Assembly: GCF_001039355.2 (NCBI RefSeq)
Contig: NW_019775496.1
Coordinates: 117,678 to 181,677 of the forward strand
Direction: 5' to 3'
Length of the DNA: 64,000 nucleotides
Origin: Lingula anatina
Lineage: Eukaryota; Brachiopoda; Lingulata; Lingulida; Lingulidae
Shown: one piece after another, positions 1-12,120 of the stretch
Numbering within the stretch: the first letter of the stretch is position 1
Layout of the letters: the number at the start of each line of letters is the position of its first letter
Position numbers and translations under genes: made by a program
Notes under the pieces: model-generated
Told to the model about the DNA's origin: nothing
The model's database searches: none
What the model saw: only the letters and a program-made list of their open reading frames with translations

Positions 1-31
1 CCCCCCCCCCCCCCCCCCCTAAAGCCGCCAC
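1..31. mobile_element. 3' remnant of a poly-C-rich short element (family zeta)
   Basis: The window opens in a C run followed by AAAGCCGCCACTG. The same junction closes the element at 6909-7152, so this is the end of another copy of that family cut by the window edge. Confidence 0.6.
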
Positions 32-389
32 TGTCTACATGTACGTTAAGGAGGAATTCACGTAAATGCTGTACCTGGGTGCCCGTTATATAAGTGTGAA
101 AGATACTTTGGGCTTTTTACCAATTTGTACATATCATTTCCCCACATCATAATGTATCATCAGGTCTCGAGAATACATATAAATTTTGAGAGAAAATTGG
201 ATATACATTTAACATTAATGGAATAAAAGCATCTTGGATATATAGCCTCTACGATGAAATAGCTCTGTTACGTGAAAGCGTGAGGTATCTGTCGTGGTTT
301 TTTGCATTATTAATCTCTGCATTAATAACTGAAGGTCAAAACTGTAAAGCAAAGCAAAACCACTACCTCTATCTTGGCTTCACTTAGAG

Positions 390-572
390 TGCATTCTCAG
401 AGATTTAGATCGATCCATCTGGATCGACCTAACTCCCTGGGGGTTTACGCTAAATTGCTGTCAGCCGAGCGCGCACGGCAGTTAATTACCCCTGAACAGC
501 TTTTAGTAGGCGACACCAGTCTAGTGAGACTCCCCAGGGATAGATTGATCTAAATATCTATGGGAATAGGGT
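390..572. mobile_element. Palindromic MITE, family gamma
   Basis: The element has long inverted arms with AGATCGATC-type ends, internal CGCTAAATTGC and its mirror GCAATTTAGTG, and a TTAATTACCCC core. Related copies lie at 7508, 32310, 32911, 33338, 49586, 50180, 50597, 55190 (split), 58845, 59430 and 61380. Confidence 0.7.
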
Positions 573-1879
573 CTTAGTGAGGCTTTGTACCCGCCCTTCA
601 TAAGCACGATAGCTCATACAAACGGTGTATTATGGGGCTTGAAGCTGGTATTTTACATTTCTGTATAACATGATACAATACATTTTCCATTAAATAATTT
701 AGATTATATTTGGATAAAAGCATTTGCATTATTAAAAACAAATACTGCCTTTTACAGAGAGACAACTTGAAGGACTGTGCCATGGATTACAGTAATTTTT
801 TAATGAAATGGGAATTCTAAACTGGTTTAAACCCCATTTACACTAGGCGGCATCTTTTCAGCGACCTTTGTGCGACCTTGAAACTGGCATCGATGTGATA
901 GTATAGAAAGGAGGCGTAAGTATCACTTTAGTTGCAGAATGAATGCTCAATGATCGACCAATTGTCAGCACGTAAAGTATTTTTTTTTAATCTCAGACGC
1001 AGAAAGGAAGCCGTTCAGTGTCATGGGGGCTTTACGTGTATCACTGCTAAAAAAAAAATACTAGGATGCCACGGAGTATCTTCGTAATTCGTAAATGTAT
1101 TTATTTAAGAAAAAATAAGGTAAGATTATAGATAAGAGTTTATTAGAAAAAGATCATGGATAAAAAGCATTTGAAAACCTTTTGGATCCTTGAAGGGTTA
1201 AAAGTCTACAGTAAGCGGCACTTAATTAAAGATGGGAGATGAAGACCCATGGTTTTACCGCACGTCAGTGAGCTGTTGAATTCTAAGGTGTAAAATGCTT
1301 TAGAATAGATAAAACGACAAGGAAAAAATCTCCCTTTGTTAATCTACATTTGCAGGTCTTATAGGACCCGGTGTAACGTGAAAGAGAGTCCCCTATGATA
1401 GAGAGTCCGCTTCCCATTCATTCGCACAGGTGAGCTTCGCCCTGGATTTTGACCCACTTCGTCAGGCTAACCCTAACCATTATTACTAAATGGAGGGCGG
1501 ACTTTCTGTACACCGGAAGTCTGGCACAACTAGCACATCGGGTGAGCAATGGATCACAATCATCAAACGTATCAGTCTGACTTCCATCTTTTGATCATTT
1601 TCTAAATATTGGTCGAATATATTTTGGTTACAAAGAATGTAATTCTACTATCATTTGCACATTATATAAAATAAAGGTTATGTTGCAATCTTAATCTGTA
1701 ATCTTAGACTTCGCACCATCACATACGATTCGCTATCGATTGACTGCCCATAAAGAACAATATACACATGTAAATTTATAAAATTCTTAAAGCTAAAAAT
1801 ACTACTCGCGGATTATGCAAAATTTGCCTCAACACTTCTTTTTAAACATAAAACAATATTTGACCAATCTTTAAGGTTT
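573..1879. other. Intergenic sequence downstream of GNAT copy 1
   Basis: I see no gene here. About 1365-1550 is an interspersed repeat (CGGTGTAACGTGA, CAGGCTAACCCTAACCAT) that recurs at 8527-8710, 30222-30360 and 47570-47710. The short open frame at 598-783 has no recognisable features. Confidence 0.5.
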
Positions 1880-2845
1880 TTAGATAAGAGCTGTTTCGAC
1901 TGTCGCAAGAGCTAGGACTTTACTCAGTGGAAGTTTGACGTCATGATGCACATACATCCGCGTGCTTGAGGCATACCGCTGTTTCAAAGTTTCTTTGTTT
2001 TTCTCCAGTAACTCGTTGGTCATGTCGTTTTCCATTGGTGAGAACATATCTACTTTGTCCCCAAATGAAGCATTGTTAATTAATTTAGCCAACAACACTT
2101 TCAAAATATCTCCCGATTCGCCATAAACGGGGCCAAGGAAATTTCCTTCGTCGCTCTTTTGAATGACGCCATACCCGACAATGTCGTCTGCGTCCGGTTT
2201 CGTTGCCACCAAGGTCAAGGTCGAATCTTTTTCTAACCAAACTTGCAAGAATTTTCTTCGTTCAATTGAGTGGATTGTGGTGTCGTATTTTACTAAGCGT
2301 TCAAATAATTCCTCGTGGAAAGGGACGATAGAAAATCCTACATTTTCTGAAATCTGAAGGGACGTGGTATCTATGATTCCGCTGATATGGCCTATCTTCC
2401 ATGATTTGACGGAGTATCCCAACTTCAGATTCGGCTCCACTCGGGAGGCCACGGAATTGATGCCAAAGTTTCTGTCTCCAACGTGTTCCTTTCTCTTTTC
2501 CCACAGCTTGGTGCCTGTCACAGCAATAAAGCAAATCAATGCCGGCAATAGAAGATAACTTCAATTATTATTTTGGCGTAACTTTGTAAGCCATGAATGG
2601 ATAGTCTATTTCATATTTACAATGGCGATTCTTTAAAAAATATAGCATTACTCGAAGTAGACCAGAGTTGTTGGGCCTAAAATTAAGAACAAGTTTCGAT
2701 TACAGCTCTTTTGATAAATTGGTCTCAGGTATAAACGCACTAGAGAAGAACAACGTACCAATACGCTTTCCTCTAACTTCTTTACTAACAATCCAGGCAC
2801 CTCCAAATGCTTCGGTTTCACTCAAGTTGGCTCCCATTATAACAC
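1880..2845 (-). CDS. GNAT N-acetyltransferase, copy 1 (exons 2-3 only)
   Basis: This is the partial second copy of the acetyltransferase gene described at 9079-14363. Exon 2 is 2759-2845 and exon 3 is 1880-2514, with the same splice sites and phases. Exon 2 and the start of exon 3 together form the acetyl-CoA loop RGKRIGT; the rest of exon 3 carries the C-terminal domain with GYGVIQ, LGPVYGES and STRMY. No first exon is present, because the homology to copy 2 ends at the single N at 2946. By eye exon 3 differs from copy 2 at about 20 bases, of which about 13 change a residue. I cannot tell whether it is a second gene, an allele, or a fragment. Confidence 0.75.
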
Positions 2846-2945
2846 CTGAAATGAACAAAAAGGGGGCTCTGTAAAACCACGACATGTGCCCAGTAATATT
2901 AAATAGATCATATTCAGTCACAACAAGGAAATGCAAAAATTACAG

Positions 2946-2963
2946 NCACACACACACACACAG
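2946..2963. other. Single-N contig join and CA run
   Basis: One N sits exactly where homology between the two GNAT copies breaks, followed by a short (CA)n tract. It marks a contig join of unknown true size. Confidence 0.7.
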
Positions 2964-3581
2964 TGCATCTTCAAGTAAAAAGAAACCATATATATAAATA
3001 TACCTTTAAATAATATACATTTTTATTTAGTTATCTTTTGATAGGGTGATTACATTTAGAAGAGCAATATCCTTCATCTACAATACTGCATCACCAAGCA
3101 TTAGACGGCAATCCTTCAAACGTGAAATATATGACTTGTGAGTAAAGAAGTGAGGGGAATTAATAATACATGTAGTTTCGATATAAAGCCGCGATTTTTC
3201 TTACTAAAGAAGTTGCATATTGGGGAATAAATTCAACAAAACTTTCTCAAATGAATCCTCTCAAGTTCTTTTATTCAATTTTGCATCAAAAAACCATCTC
3301 GGAATGCTTATTTAGATCACAGCAGTACTGTCCAAACACATTCATATTTAGTCTTTTTATTTCCAATAATTATACATGGTCTTCATTTAATGTCATTTAC
3401 CGCAATGAAGTTCAGCGGGGTTTGATGGACGTACGATCCTAAAATTCGTGCGTCAGGTTGTGGCCGAGGACATAATTGGGAATGAGCCCTAAGGGTTGTG
3501 TTTAAGGGAAGATTGGAGAGAAAAAAATGGCAGACTGGAGAGCGAGTCGAAAATTAAATAAAATAAATAAAAGCAGGCAAT

Positions 3582-3885
3582 AAGGAAGCATTCACATCAA
3601 GAAGAGCCGAGGTCTAGTAAGGCCGCGACCTAAATATGGCGGACTTACATGAAAGGAAGACCGCTTAAGCCATTAATGGTCTCTACGCCTTTCACACGCC
3701 TCCCCGCGCGTCGGGGCACACTAATTCAATCTCGCCTCAATTCAACCGGTCGAGGGATGTGGGGAGCCGTGTGAGAGGTCGAGAGACCATTACAGGATGA
3801 AGCGGTTTCCCTTTCATGTAGGTCCGCCATATTCAGGTGGCGGTCTTATTAGACCTCTGCTCTTCTCGATGTGAATGCTCCCTTA
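3582..3885. mobile_element. Fold-back element, family epsilon
   Basis: The two ends are near-perfect inverted repeats of about 36 bases, beginning AAGGAAGCATTCACATC on the left and ending GATGTGAATGCTCCCTT on the right. The inner arms (ATGGCGGACTTACATGAAAG and its mirror CTTTCATGTAGGTCCGCCAT) also pair. It has no coding capacity. A shorter relative lies at 62834-63014. Confidence 0.75.
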
Positions 3886-3899
3886 GTACTCGGATCATC

Positions 3900-4069
3900 C
3901 ATTCCGAATGGGGCCTAACTAGTCCGAGGATCAAATGTGGCGACCCACTTGAATACCACCCCACAGGGAGTCTATCCATTGTCTATTAGCGGATTAGACG
4001 GTAATCTTTGTAGTGGGTCGCCATATTTGACCCTCGGACTAGTAAGTCAACTGTTCTGAGTGCGGCCTT
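3900..4069. mobile_element. Fold-back MITE, family delta
   Basis: Inverted arms share AGTCCGAGGATCAAAT / ATTTGACCCTCGGACTAGT and GGCGACCCACTT / GTGGGTCGCCAT. Other copies are at 20338, 26274, 37760, 43568 and 59833. Confidence 0.7.
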
Positions 4070-4231
4070 ATATTCTCAGTACGAAGAACTTTTCGTTTCA
4101 TTCACTGCGATGAAGTAGATGACTGCTGACGATTTTGTGTCATTGCCATAAAAACGTTAGTTACAATAACACAACTTTAGACTACGGAGGTGTAGAATCT
4201 CAAGTGGTGATATTATTTACCTTAATTTAGT

Positions 4232-4414
4232 ATGGATGAGGTGGAATCGGGTGTAGGCAGATTTGGACGCATTCAAATACGAGTCAGACAGTCTGTTGCG
4301 CGTGTTGTAAGTAGCATCCGACGACGCAGTGGAAGGATTTCAGTGAAAACATCCCCGGATCAGGCTGCTGCTCCAGGCGCTGATGGAAGGGAGGATCCTA
4401 TCGCAGAGAAAAAG
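4232..4414 (+). CDS. Exon 1 of the Cys-tailed protein gene
   Basis: It starts at ATG in MDEVESGVG and ends AAAAAG before GTACAA, phase 0. It encodes the Arg-rich N-terminus and an Ala/Gly-rich linker. Confidence 0.6.
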
Positions 4415-6114
4415 GTACAAGGAACAATTTGAGATGCAATGGCAATACAGTTGATATCTATGCGAGAGCCTTGTTTTATTTTCACAAATCCACAATTTTT
4501 AATCTGATCGGTTTATTGATAGCTGAAACAAACAGCGCATTCCGTTTGTATCCCACCATTTCGGCTGAATTAGTAAATGCGCTTTGAGTTAATCAATACT
4601 TGTTTCCTGTTTTTACAAACATTTCTATTTTCATTTACTCATTTTTTAAAATCACTTTTCAATTTAGACCAAAGACAGCGACACGGAGATTTTTATCGAT
4701 GGGGACACAGCAACTAAGCGGTGAGACTTAACGCTGCTGATCTCATCATGAAAGTATTTCTACTTTTTATTGAACTTATTAGACCTTCTGCGATAAAACA
4801 TCTCACTAATATGAAACAGCATCTAAAACATATACATCAGCATGTAGATAAATATTCTCTACAAATGAAAACAAACAACAGTCTTCTCTTATTGATTACA
4901 GAAGTGCTTTTGATATACTCTTGTTTCCAACCATTTACTAGTAAAAAATACACACAGGTTGCCTTTGGATCAAAAATCGTTTTATGATAAATTTGTATTT
5001 TCCCCAAAGGCCTGATTCCACAAGCTCTAGTGAAAGAGCAGCTTATATGAAAGCGATGGAGGAACTGCGCTCTTTTGAGGAAAAGAAAAAGGAAGAGAAA
5101 AGCGAAGAGAAGAAACCAAAATCAAGATGGCAAACCTTCAAGGCAATGCTCTGCTGTTGTGCTTCCAAGGTAAGATGTTGTGATTTCTTTGCTGAATATC
5201 AAGTCTAATATACAGCAAAGAAATCACAATATTACAATGTAACAATTTTTTGTCAATAAGACCGCATTTCGCTCATTGCATTTATTTATGGATTCATGAA
5301 AATTAACAGACATTCAGTTCAGCTATGACACGTAAAAATTGGCCCATTCTGCACGGGAAAAGCAAATTTTTCTATGGATTTAACATTGTCCTTATTTAGA
5401 ATGATGAACAGATATGAATTTACTTGTTAATCTTTATATTTTTACATGAGCCTTGTGAAAACTCAATTTGCAACAAACACCAGTGAGAATCGCGGTGACT
5501 ATCGAAGAGAGCAGATATACATGTAGGTAGTAGGTTAAATTTCTTCTCAAAAATTTAAAGAAATGGCCAGTCTTAAGCTCTTTTATGGCTGAATCGAGTG
5601 ATCTATTCAGTTTATCCCTTGGCATGTCGACTTAATTTGAGTCGTATAAGAAACTAGTAGAAGTGGTTTACATGTGTTACTGGGAATCCACGCTCCACCG
5701 GTGCTTGTTTAATACTGGGTATGTACCATAAACAGTAAGACGGTGATAATGTAAGGATGACGAATCCTAGAGTATCTTTGTCTGTATTAGAATTTTGCCA
5801 TATATTTTGTATTAGAATTTTACCCTACATTTTGCCATATTTGCCATATCTGATTTTGAGAACTCACATATCTATAACATTTTGTTAGGATCAATGGCTT
5901 TCTATTGTGTTCTATTAACACATATTTTTTTTATATGGGGGCATGATTATTTTTTTTTATATGGGGGCATGATTATACTACACACATATATATATAAAGA
6001 ATAGAAATATATATATTTCTTGGGGGGAATTGTCATGGGGGGAATTGTCCTAGAATCATAGCATTAATATTTTTCTCATTTTTCTGTTAGACAGTGCATG
6101 GTCCAAGGAAGTAA
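4232..6114 (+). CDS. Predicted small Cys-tailed, charged protein (four exons)
   Basis: Four exons join in frame across GT-AG introns: 4232-4414, 4668-4720, 5010-5169 and 6091-6114, giving 139 residues. The first 40 residues are rich in Arg and hydrophobic residues (RIQIRVRQSVARVVSSIRRR) and could form an amphipathic helix. The third exon holds a Glu/Lys-rich stretch likely to be helical or coiled coil, then WQTFKAMLCCCASK. The CCC cluster next to hydrophobic and basic residues resembles a palmitoylation site, which would place the protein on a membrane face; this is inference. There is no signal peptide or transmembrane segment. I do not recognise the family. The phases 0/2/0 fit, which supports a real gene, but the eight-residue last exon is the weakest part. 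Reading through the third donor would instead add VRCCDFFAEYQV and stop. Confidence 0.6.
4668..4720 (+). CDS. Exon 2 of the Cys-tailed protein gene
   Basis: A TTTCAATTTAG acceptor is followed by 53 bases coding TKDSDTEIFIDGDTATK and a GTGAGA donor, leaving two bases to complete an Arg codon. This acidic segment sits within a longer open frame on neither side, so only splicing explains it. Confidence 0.55.
5010..5169 (+). CDS. Exon 3 of the Cys-tailed protein gene
   Basis: It follows a TTCCCCAAAG acceptor and ends TCCAAG before GTAAGA. It encodes SSERAAYMKAMEELRSFEE, then a Lys/Glu run and the CCCASK cluster. Confidence 0.6.
6091..6114 (+). CDS. Putative last coding exon of the Cys-tailed protein gene
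   Basis: A pyrimidine-rich TTTTTCTGTTAG acceptor is followed by TVHGPRK and a stop. An AATAAA lies about 120 bases downstream near 6231. The exon is very short, so the assignment is tentative. Confidence 0.4.
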   Translation, partial: TVHGPRK

Positions 6115-6908
6115 GGAGAAGTAGGAATAGTATTGGTTTGCTATTATTGTGGGTAGATATAATGATTTTTGTACACGGCGTTAATAATACTCCAGTAGCG
6201 TGTGTAAAAGGATAAAATACGAACGCTTACAATAAATGTTTTCCGCTTAACATGGATTCCTTTTTTTAACAAGTCCACATTTTGCGTTTTAAGTGTACTT
6301 TCAGTTGCAGAGCAAATACCCGTTGTAGTGTTCAACAGAGCATGCCTACGATCATCCTCGGGCCGTCTTCCATTCGGGTTCTACGATGTGTTCACGCCAG
6401 CGTGGAGTGATAGCTGAGGGTGTTCCACCTACGGGGGCATCGTCCTTTTCCATCCTTCGAGTCATCTGTGATCTATGCATTGCGCGGGCGGCCTGCACTC
6501 TCCAACTGATTATTGTTGTCAGCGTTGGATTTCCTCATAGCGATTTACTAGTAAATATTTTGACCAGGAATTTGGAAAGTAGTATTAAGGCGTTATCCAA
6601 CCTAAATGTTTACAACGGTGTCCGTATTTCGAGTCTGTTTGTAATTTTATTCATTGCTCAAATTTGCGCGGTTCCAGACATTATGTATTGGCGTACATTT
6701 GGGATTTTGGCGCTTTGCCATGGATGAATTCTAGGTTACATTTACTCATCAATGGACCGGATTCAGTTGAGTTTTTTCAATAAACTATAACTGCAATGAC
6801 CCGGGCACAGAGAGTGTCATATAGTTGACGCGGGCATAGAATGCGTTCAATGTTTTCAGTGACATAAAATCTGTCCTATGTGGACGATTGTTTTACCTCA
6901 TGTTCATG
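6115..6908. other. Intergenic sequence after the Cys-tailed protein gene
   Basis: It holds a possible polyadenylation signal near 6231. A 113-codon open frame at 6386-6727 has no recognisable domain, no paired splice sites and no copy elsewhere in the window, so I do not call it a gene. Confidence 0.4.
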
Positions 6909-7152
6909 CAGGGGCGAATCCAACATTATTTGAAGGGGGGTCTGCGGATGCCAAGCCGACCCCCCTCCTTGGCGTGGGGTTCGGGGCCGTTGAAGGGCCT
7001 CGAAAAAATTAGGGATATTAGAGGGGGAGCGGAGAACTAGAATTCAGCTAGTCAAAATTGTAATTTCAAGAGCGGACCAATGGTGTGATTTTTTTTTCCA
7101 GAAATCAAAGGGGGCGTTAGGACCCCCCCCCCCCCCCCAAAAGCCGCCACTG
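6909..7152. mobile_element. Short hAT-like element, family zeta
   Basis: It begins CAGGGGCGAATCC and ends AGCCGCCACTG, with internal CTTGGCGTGGGGTTCGGGG and GATTTTTTTTTCCAGAAATC. Its right end forms the boundary of the duplicated GNAT block. Family relatives are at 13350, 15910 and 10593. Confidence 0.65.
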
Positions 7153-7507
7153 TCTACATGTACGTTAAGGAGGAATTCACGTAAATGCTGTACCTGGGTG
7201 CCCGTTAAATAGCTGTGAAAGATCCTTTGGGCTTTTTACCAATTTGTACATATCATTTCCCCACATCATAATGTATCATCAGGCCTCGAGAATACATATA
7301 AATTTTGAGAGAAAATTGGATATACATTTTACATTAATGGAATAAAAGCATCTTGGAAATATAGCCTCTACGATGAAATAGCTCTGTTCCGTGAAAACGA
7401 GAGATACCTGTCGTACCTGATGAGTGTTTTTATTAATCGCTGTATTAATAACTAAAGGTCAAAACTGTAAAAAAAGCAAAACCACTACCTCTATCTTGGC
7501 TTCAAGG

Positions 7508-7732
7508 GTGCATTCCCAGAGATTTAGATCGATCCAGAGATTTAGATTTAGATCGACCTAACTCCCTGGGGGTTCAAGCTAAATTGCAGTTAGCCGAGCG
7601 CGCACCATAGTTAATTACCCCCTTACAGCTTTTAGTAGGCGGGACAGACGCTTAAGCCGGATAAGCTGACAGTAATTTAGTGAGACTCCCCACAGGGATA
7701 GATCGATCTAAAATCTATGGGAATGGGGTCTT
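7508..7732. mobile_element. Palindromic MITE, family gamma
   Basis: This is the counterpart of 390-572 in the duplicated block. It keeps the arm AAGCCGGATAAGCTGACAG that the other copy has lost. Confidence 0.7.
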
Positions 7733-9078
7733 AGTGAGGCTTGTTATCCACCCTTCATAAGCACGATACCTGTAGCTTATACAAACGGTGTATTATGGGG
7801 CTTGAGGCTGGTATTTTACATTTCTGTATAACATGATACAATACATTTTCCATTAAATAATTTAGATCATATTTGGATAAAAGCATTTGCATTATTAAAA
7901 ACAAATACTGCCTTTTACAGAGAGACAACTTGAAGGACTGTGCCATGGATTACAGTAATTTTTTAATGAAATGGGAATTCTAAACTGGTTTAAACCCCAT
8001 TTACACTAGGCGGCATCTTTTCAGCGACCTTTGTGCGACCTTGAAACTGGCATCGCTGTGATAGTATAGAAAGGAGGCGTAAGTATCACTTTAGTTGCAG
8101 AATGAATGCTCAATGATCGACCAATTGTCAGCACGTAAAGTATATTTTTTTTTAATCTCAGACGCAGAAAGGAAGCCGTTCAGTGTCATGGGGGCTTTAC
8201 GTGTATCACTGCTAAAAAAAATACTAGGATGCCACAGAGTATCTTCGTTATTCGTAAATGTATTTATTTAAGAAAAAATAAGGTAAGATTATAGATAAGA
8301 GTTTATTAGAAAAAGATCATGGATAAAAAGCATTTGAAAACCTTTTGGATCCTTGAAGGGTTAAAAGTCTACAGTAAGCGGCACTTAATTAAAGCAGGGA
8401 GATGAAGACATGATTTTACCACACGTCAGTGAGCTGTTGAATTCTAAGGTGTAAAATGCTTTAGAATAGATAAAACGACAAGGAAAAAATCTCCCTTTGT
8501 TAATCTACATTTGCAGGTCTTACAGGACCCGGTGTAACGTGACAGAGAGTCCCCTATGATAGAGAGTTCGCTTACCATTCATTAGCACAGGTGAGCTTCG
8601 CCCTGGATTTTGACCCACTTCGTCAGGCTAACCCTAACCATTATTACTAAATGGAGGGCGGACTTTCTGTACACCGGAAGTCTGGCACAACTAACACATC
8701 GGGTGAGCAATGGATCACATTCCTTAAACGTATCAATCACAGTCTAAGGCCGAGTTCAATCTTTTGATCATTTTCTACATATTGGACGAAAATATTTTGG
8801 TTACAAAGAATGTAATTCTACTATCATTTGCGCATTATATAAAATAAAGGTTATGTTGCAATCTTAGACTGTAATTTTAGATCGATCTAAGTATGGGAAC
8901 CCAGTCTACTTCGCACCATCACATACGATTCGCTATTGATTGACCGTCCATAAAGAAACAATATGCACATGTAAATTTATAATTGTTAAAGCTAAAAATA
9001 CTACTCGCGGATTATGCAATTTTTGCCTCGACACTTCTTTTTAAATACAAAACAATATTTGACCAATCTTTAAGGTTT
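7733..9078. other. Intergenic sequence downstream of GNAT copy 2
   Basis: It mirrors 573-1879, including the interspersed repeat at 8527-8710. A short gamma-MITE end (GATCGATCTAAGTATGGGAA) at 8881-8910 is absent from copy 1. I see no gene. Confidence 0.5.
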
Positions 9079-9713
9079 TTAGATAAGAGTTGTTTCGACT
9101 GTCGCAAGAGCTAGGACTTTACTCAGTGGAAGTTCGACGTCATGATGCACATACATCCGCGTGCTTGAGGCATACCGCTGCTTCAAAGTTTCTTTGTTTT
9201 TCTCCAGTAACTCGTTGGTAATATCGTTTTCCATTGGTGAAAACATATCTACCTTGTCCCCAAAGGAAGCATTGTTAATTAATTTAGCCAACAACGCTTT
9301 CAAAATATCTGCCGATTCGCCATAAACGGGGCCAAGGAAATTTCCTTCGTCGCTCTTTTGAATGACGCCATACCCGACAATGTCGTCTGCGTCCGGTTTC
9401 GTTGCCACCAAGGTCAAGGTCAAATCTTTTTCTAACCAAACTTGCAAGAATTTTCTTCGTTCAGTTGTGTGGATTGTGGTGTCGTATTCTACTAAGCGAT
9501 CAAATGATTCCTTGTGGAAAGGGACGATAGAAAATCCTACATTTTCTGAAAGCTGAAGGGACGTGGTATCTATGATTCCGCTGATGTGGCCTATCTTCCA
9601 TGATTTGACGGAGTATCCCAACTTCAGATTCGGCTCCACTCGGGAGGCCACGGAATTGATGCCAAAGTTTCTGTCTCCAACGTGTTCCTTTCTTTTTTCC
9701 CACAGCTTGGTGC
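9079..9713 (-). CDS. GNAT exon 3 (C-terminal domain)
   Basis: A GCTGTGACAG acceptor is followed by GTKLWEKRKEH, which completes the acetyl-CoA loop and its helix. The remaining 190 residues form the second domain and end at a TAA at 9079. Confidence 0.85.
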
Positions 9714-12088
9714 CTGTCACAGCAATAAAGCAAATCAATGCCGGCAATAGAAGATAACTTCAATTATTATTTTGGCGTAACTTTGTAAGCCATGCATGGA
9801 TAGTCTATTTCATATTTACAATGGCGATTCTTTAAAAAATATAGCATTACTCGAAGTAGACCAGAGTTGTTGGGCTTAAAATTAAGAACAAGTTTCGATT
9901 ACAGCTCTTTTGATAAATTGGTCTCAGGTATAAACGCACTAGAGAAGAACAACGTACCAATACGCTTTCCTCTAACTTCTTTACTAACAATCCAGGCACC
10001 TCCAAATGCTTCGGTTTCACTCAAGTTGGCTCCCATTATAACACCTGAAATGAACAAAAAGGGGGCTCTGTAAAACCACGACATGTGCCCAGTAATATTA
10101 AATAGATCATATTCAGTCACAACAAGGAAATGCAAAAATTACGGTGGCTGTGCAAAAAAAAAAAAAAAAAAAANNNNNNNNNNNNNNNNNNNNNNNNNNN
10201 NNNNNNNNNNNNNNNNNNNNNNNNNNNNNNNNNNNNNNNNNNNNNNNNNNNNNNNNNNNNNNNNNNNNNNNNNNNNNNNNNNNNNNNNNNNNNNNNNNNN
10301 NNNNNNNNNNNNNNNNNNNNNNNNNNNNNNNNNNNNNNNNNNNNNNNNNNNNNNNNNNNNNNNNNNNNNNNNNNNNNNNNNNNNNNNNNNNNNNNNNNNN
10401 NNNNNNNNNNNNNNNNNNNNNNNNNNNNNNNNNNNNNNNNNNNNNNNNNNNNNNNNNNNNNNNNNNNNNNNNNNNNNNNNNNNNNNNNNNNNNNNNNNNN
10501 NNNNNNNNNNNNNNNNNNNNNNNNNNNNNNNNNNNNNNNNNNNNNNNNNNNNNNNNNNNNNNNNNNNNNNNNNNNNNNNNNNNNNNNNNNNNGTTCGGCT
10601 TCGCATCCGCGCCCCCCCCCCTTCAAATAATCCTGAATCCGCCCCTGGATATGCCCTGTGTTCGTGCCCCGCACCCGTTGATTTATAAACTCGCGTATCG
10701 TCACCATACCACAAACTACACTCCCATCAGTGAATCAGCCTTGGGCAAAAAAGCAGCCCTTTTTCGTCTAATATAAGTCAATATAATCACTAATATCGTG
10801 GCCTTATGTCCCACACGGGACGAAGAGCACTGAATCACTAATATCCTTAGGAGAAATCGACGATCAAATGACGAATGCGCTGCCCTCCATGTCTGACTAT
10901 GGGACTTCTCGGCCAATGTTGAAATATTTTTGACTGTTCTATATTTATCCTGACTATATGTTTGTGATAAAACACTATCATCTCGCCAATATATGCCAAA
11001 ATATCCGCGAGAGGAGTCCACGTCATACAGAATGTAATTCAAAACCGAATAAAACGTATAATGCCACGCTCACATAGCTTCTTTAAGTATGTATCTATTG
11101 AGAAAACAGCGATCAAGAAACATTTACGAGTTGCAAATGCCTACATTTGTCTATATTTACTGTTACGAGTGAAATGACTTCCTATCTACAGTCTTTGTCT
11201 CCATTACGATAAGAACTATAAATATGCTTTTGTAAATCGCTGTTTTGTCAACGGGGTCTAAATATGGTGGACAGGGTGTTCTAAAAAGGGATGAATGCCA
11301 TCACTTCCAGAACATTATCTACTTTGTAATCTAAGGACCTAATTTTGAGCCTTGTAACCTACATTACTTTCCCGTATCTATCTCTGGACAATACTGTATG
11401 AAGCCATTACTCTTGGTAATTGCTTTTGACTGGGAACGTACATTATTGAACAGAAGATCAATATTGTATTCCCCTGTGAATGTATCTCGGTGAAACAAAT
11501 GAAATGTTTTAGATCACGTCGCTAGTAAATTGTGCTACTACAGAACCTCCAAAATGGATAAATGGCCAAATGAAAAAAAAAAATAAATAAAAGAAGATAA
11601 ATGTGAAATAAATAGTATAAAAGAATAAGTGATTATAGATATAGGTACAACCCCGTGCTACACTTTTTATGTAGCCTTAAATTGTAAAACTATTATCAAC
11701 CGACAAACTCTATTCTCGTTATCGTTGGCTTAAACGGTAAAGGCCTGTATTAGATTGCTTTGATGGGTTTTTTAATAAATAAAAAGTGCAGAAACGGGTG
11801 CATATATTTACACGTACTCATATTGGACGCCGCAGGCTGTTTGCCAGTACCCAAAACCAGGGGAATTCACCGACGGCTTCTTTTCCGCCTAAAGCTCCAT
11901 AATAATTCAATAAAAGAAACAAAGGGCTTACAGAGCAATAGGGTGATGTTTAAGTATCGATGAGCAACGATATGGATTATAACCAACAGAATGCAGCTGC
12001 CCTTGTCTGTACGATGCATGCTCTCCGGGGTTCATGTCAATTATTCTGGTATACTTATACATGTGCTAGAGTAATAGTGTGGTTCTTT

Positions 12089-12120
<32 letters not shown>

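Larger units (their letters stand above)
32..2945. repeat. Segmental duplication, copy 1 (GNAT region)
   Basis: This stretch is repeated at 7139-10143 with scattered substitutions and small indels. The match stops at the single N at 2946, where copy 1 changes to a CA run. It carries GNAT exons 2 and 3 but not exon 1. It could be a tandem duplication or an unmerged second haplotype joined in the scaffold. Confidence 0.85.
7139..10143. repeat. Segmental duplication, copy 2 (GNAT region)
   Basis: It matches 32-2945 almost end to end. The match ends just before an A run and the long N gap. The palindromic MITE at 7508-7732 is about 40 bases longer than its partner at 390-572, which lost part of the right arm. 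Confidence 0.85.

Noticed and set aside
2301-2564. 87-codon frame overlapping GNAT exon 3, and plus-strand frames over it
   Set aside because: These are other-frame shadows of the acetyltransferase exon.
6386-6727. 113-codon open frame resembling a hydrophobic protein
   Set aside because: It has no recognisable domain, no splice context and no conservation within the window. It follows the end of the Cys-tailed protein gene and may be UTR or repeat.
10083-10776. Several long open frames across the N run
   Set aside because: They consist mainly of unknown residues from the 419-base gap and have no biological meaning.
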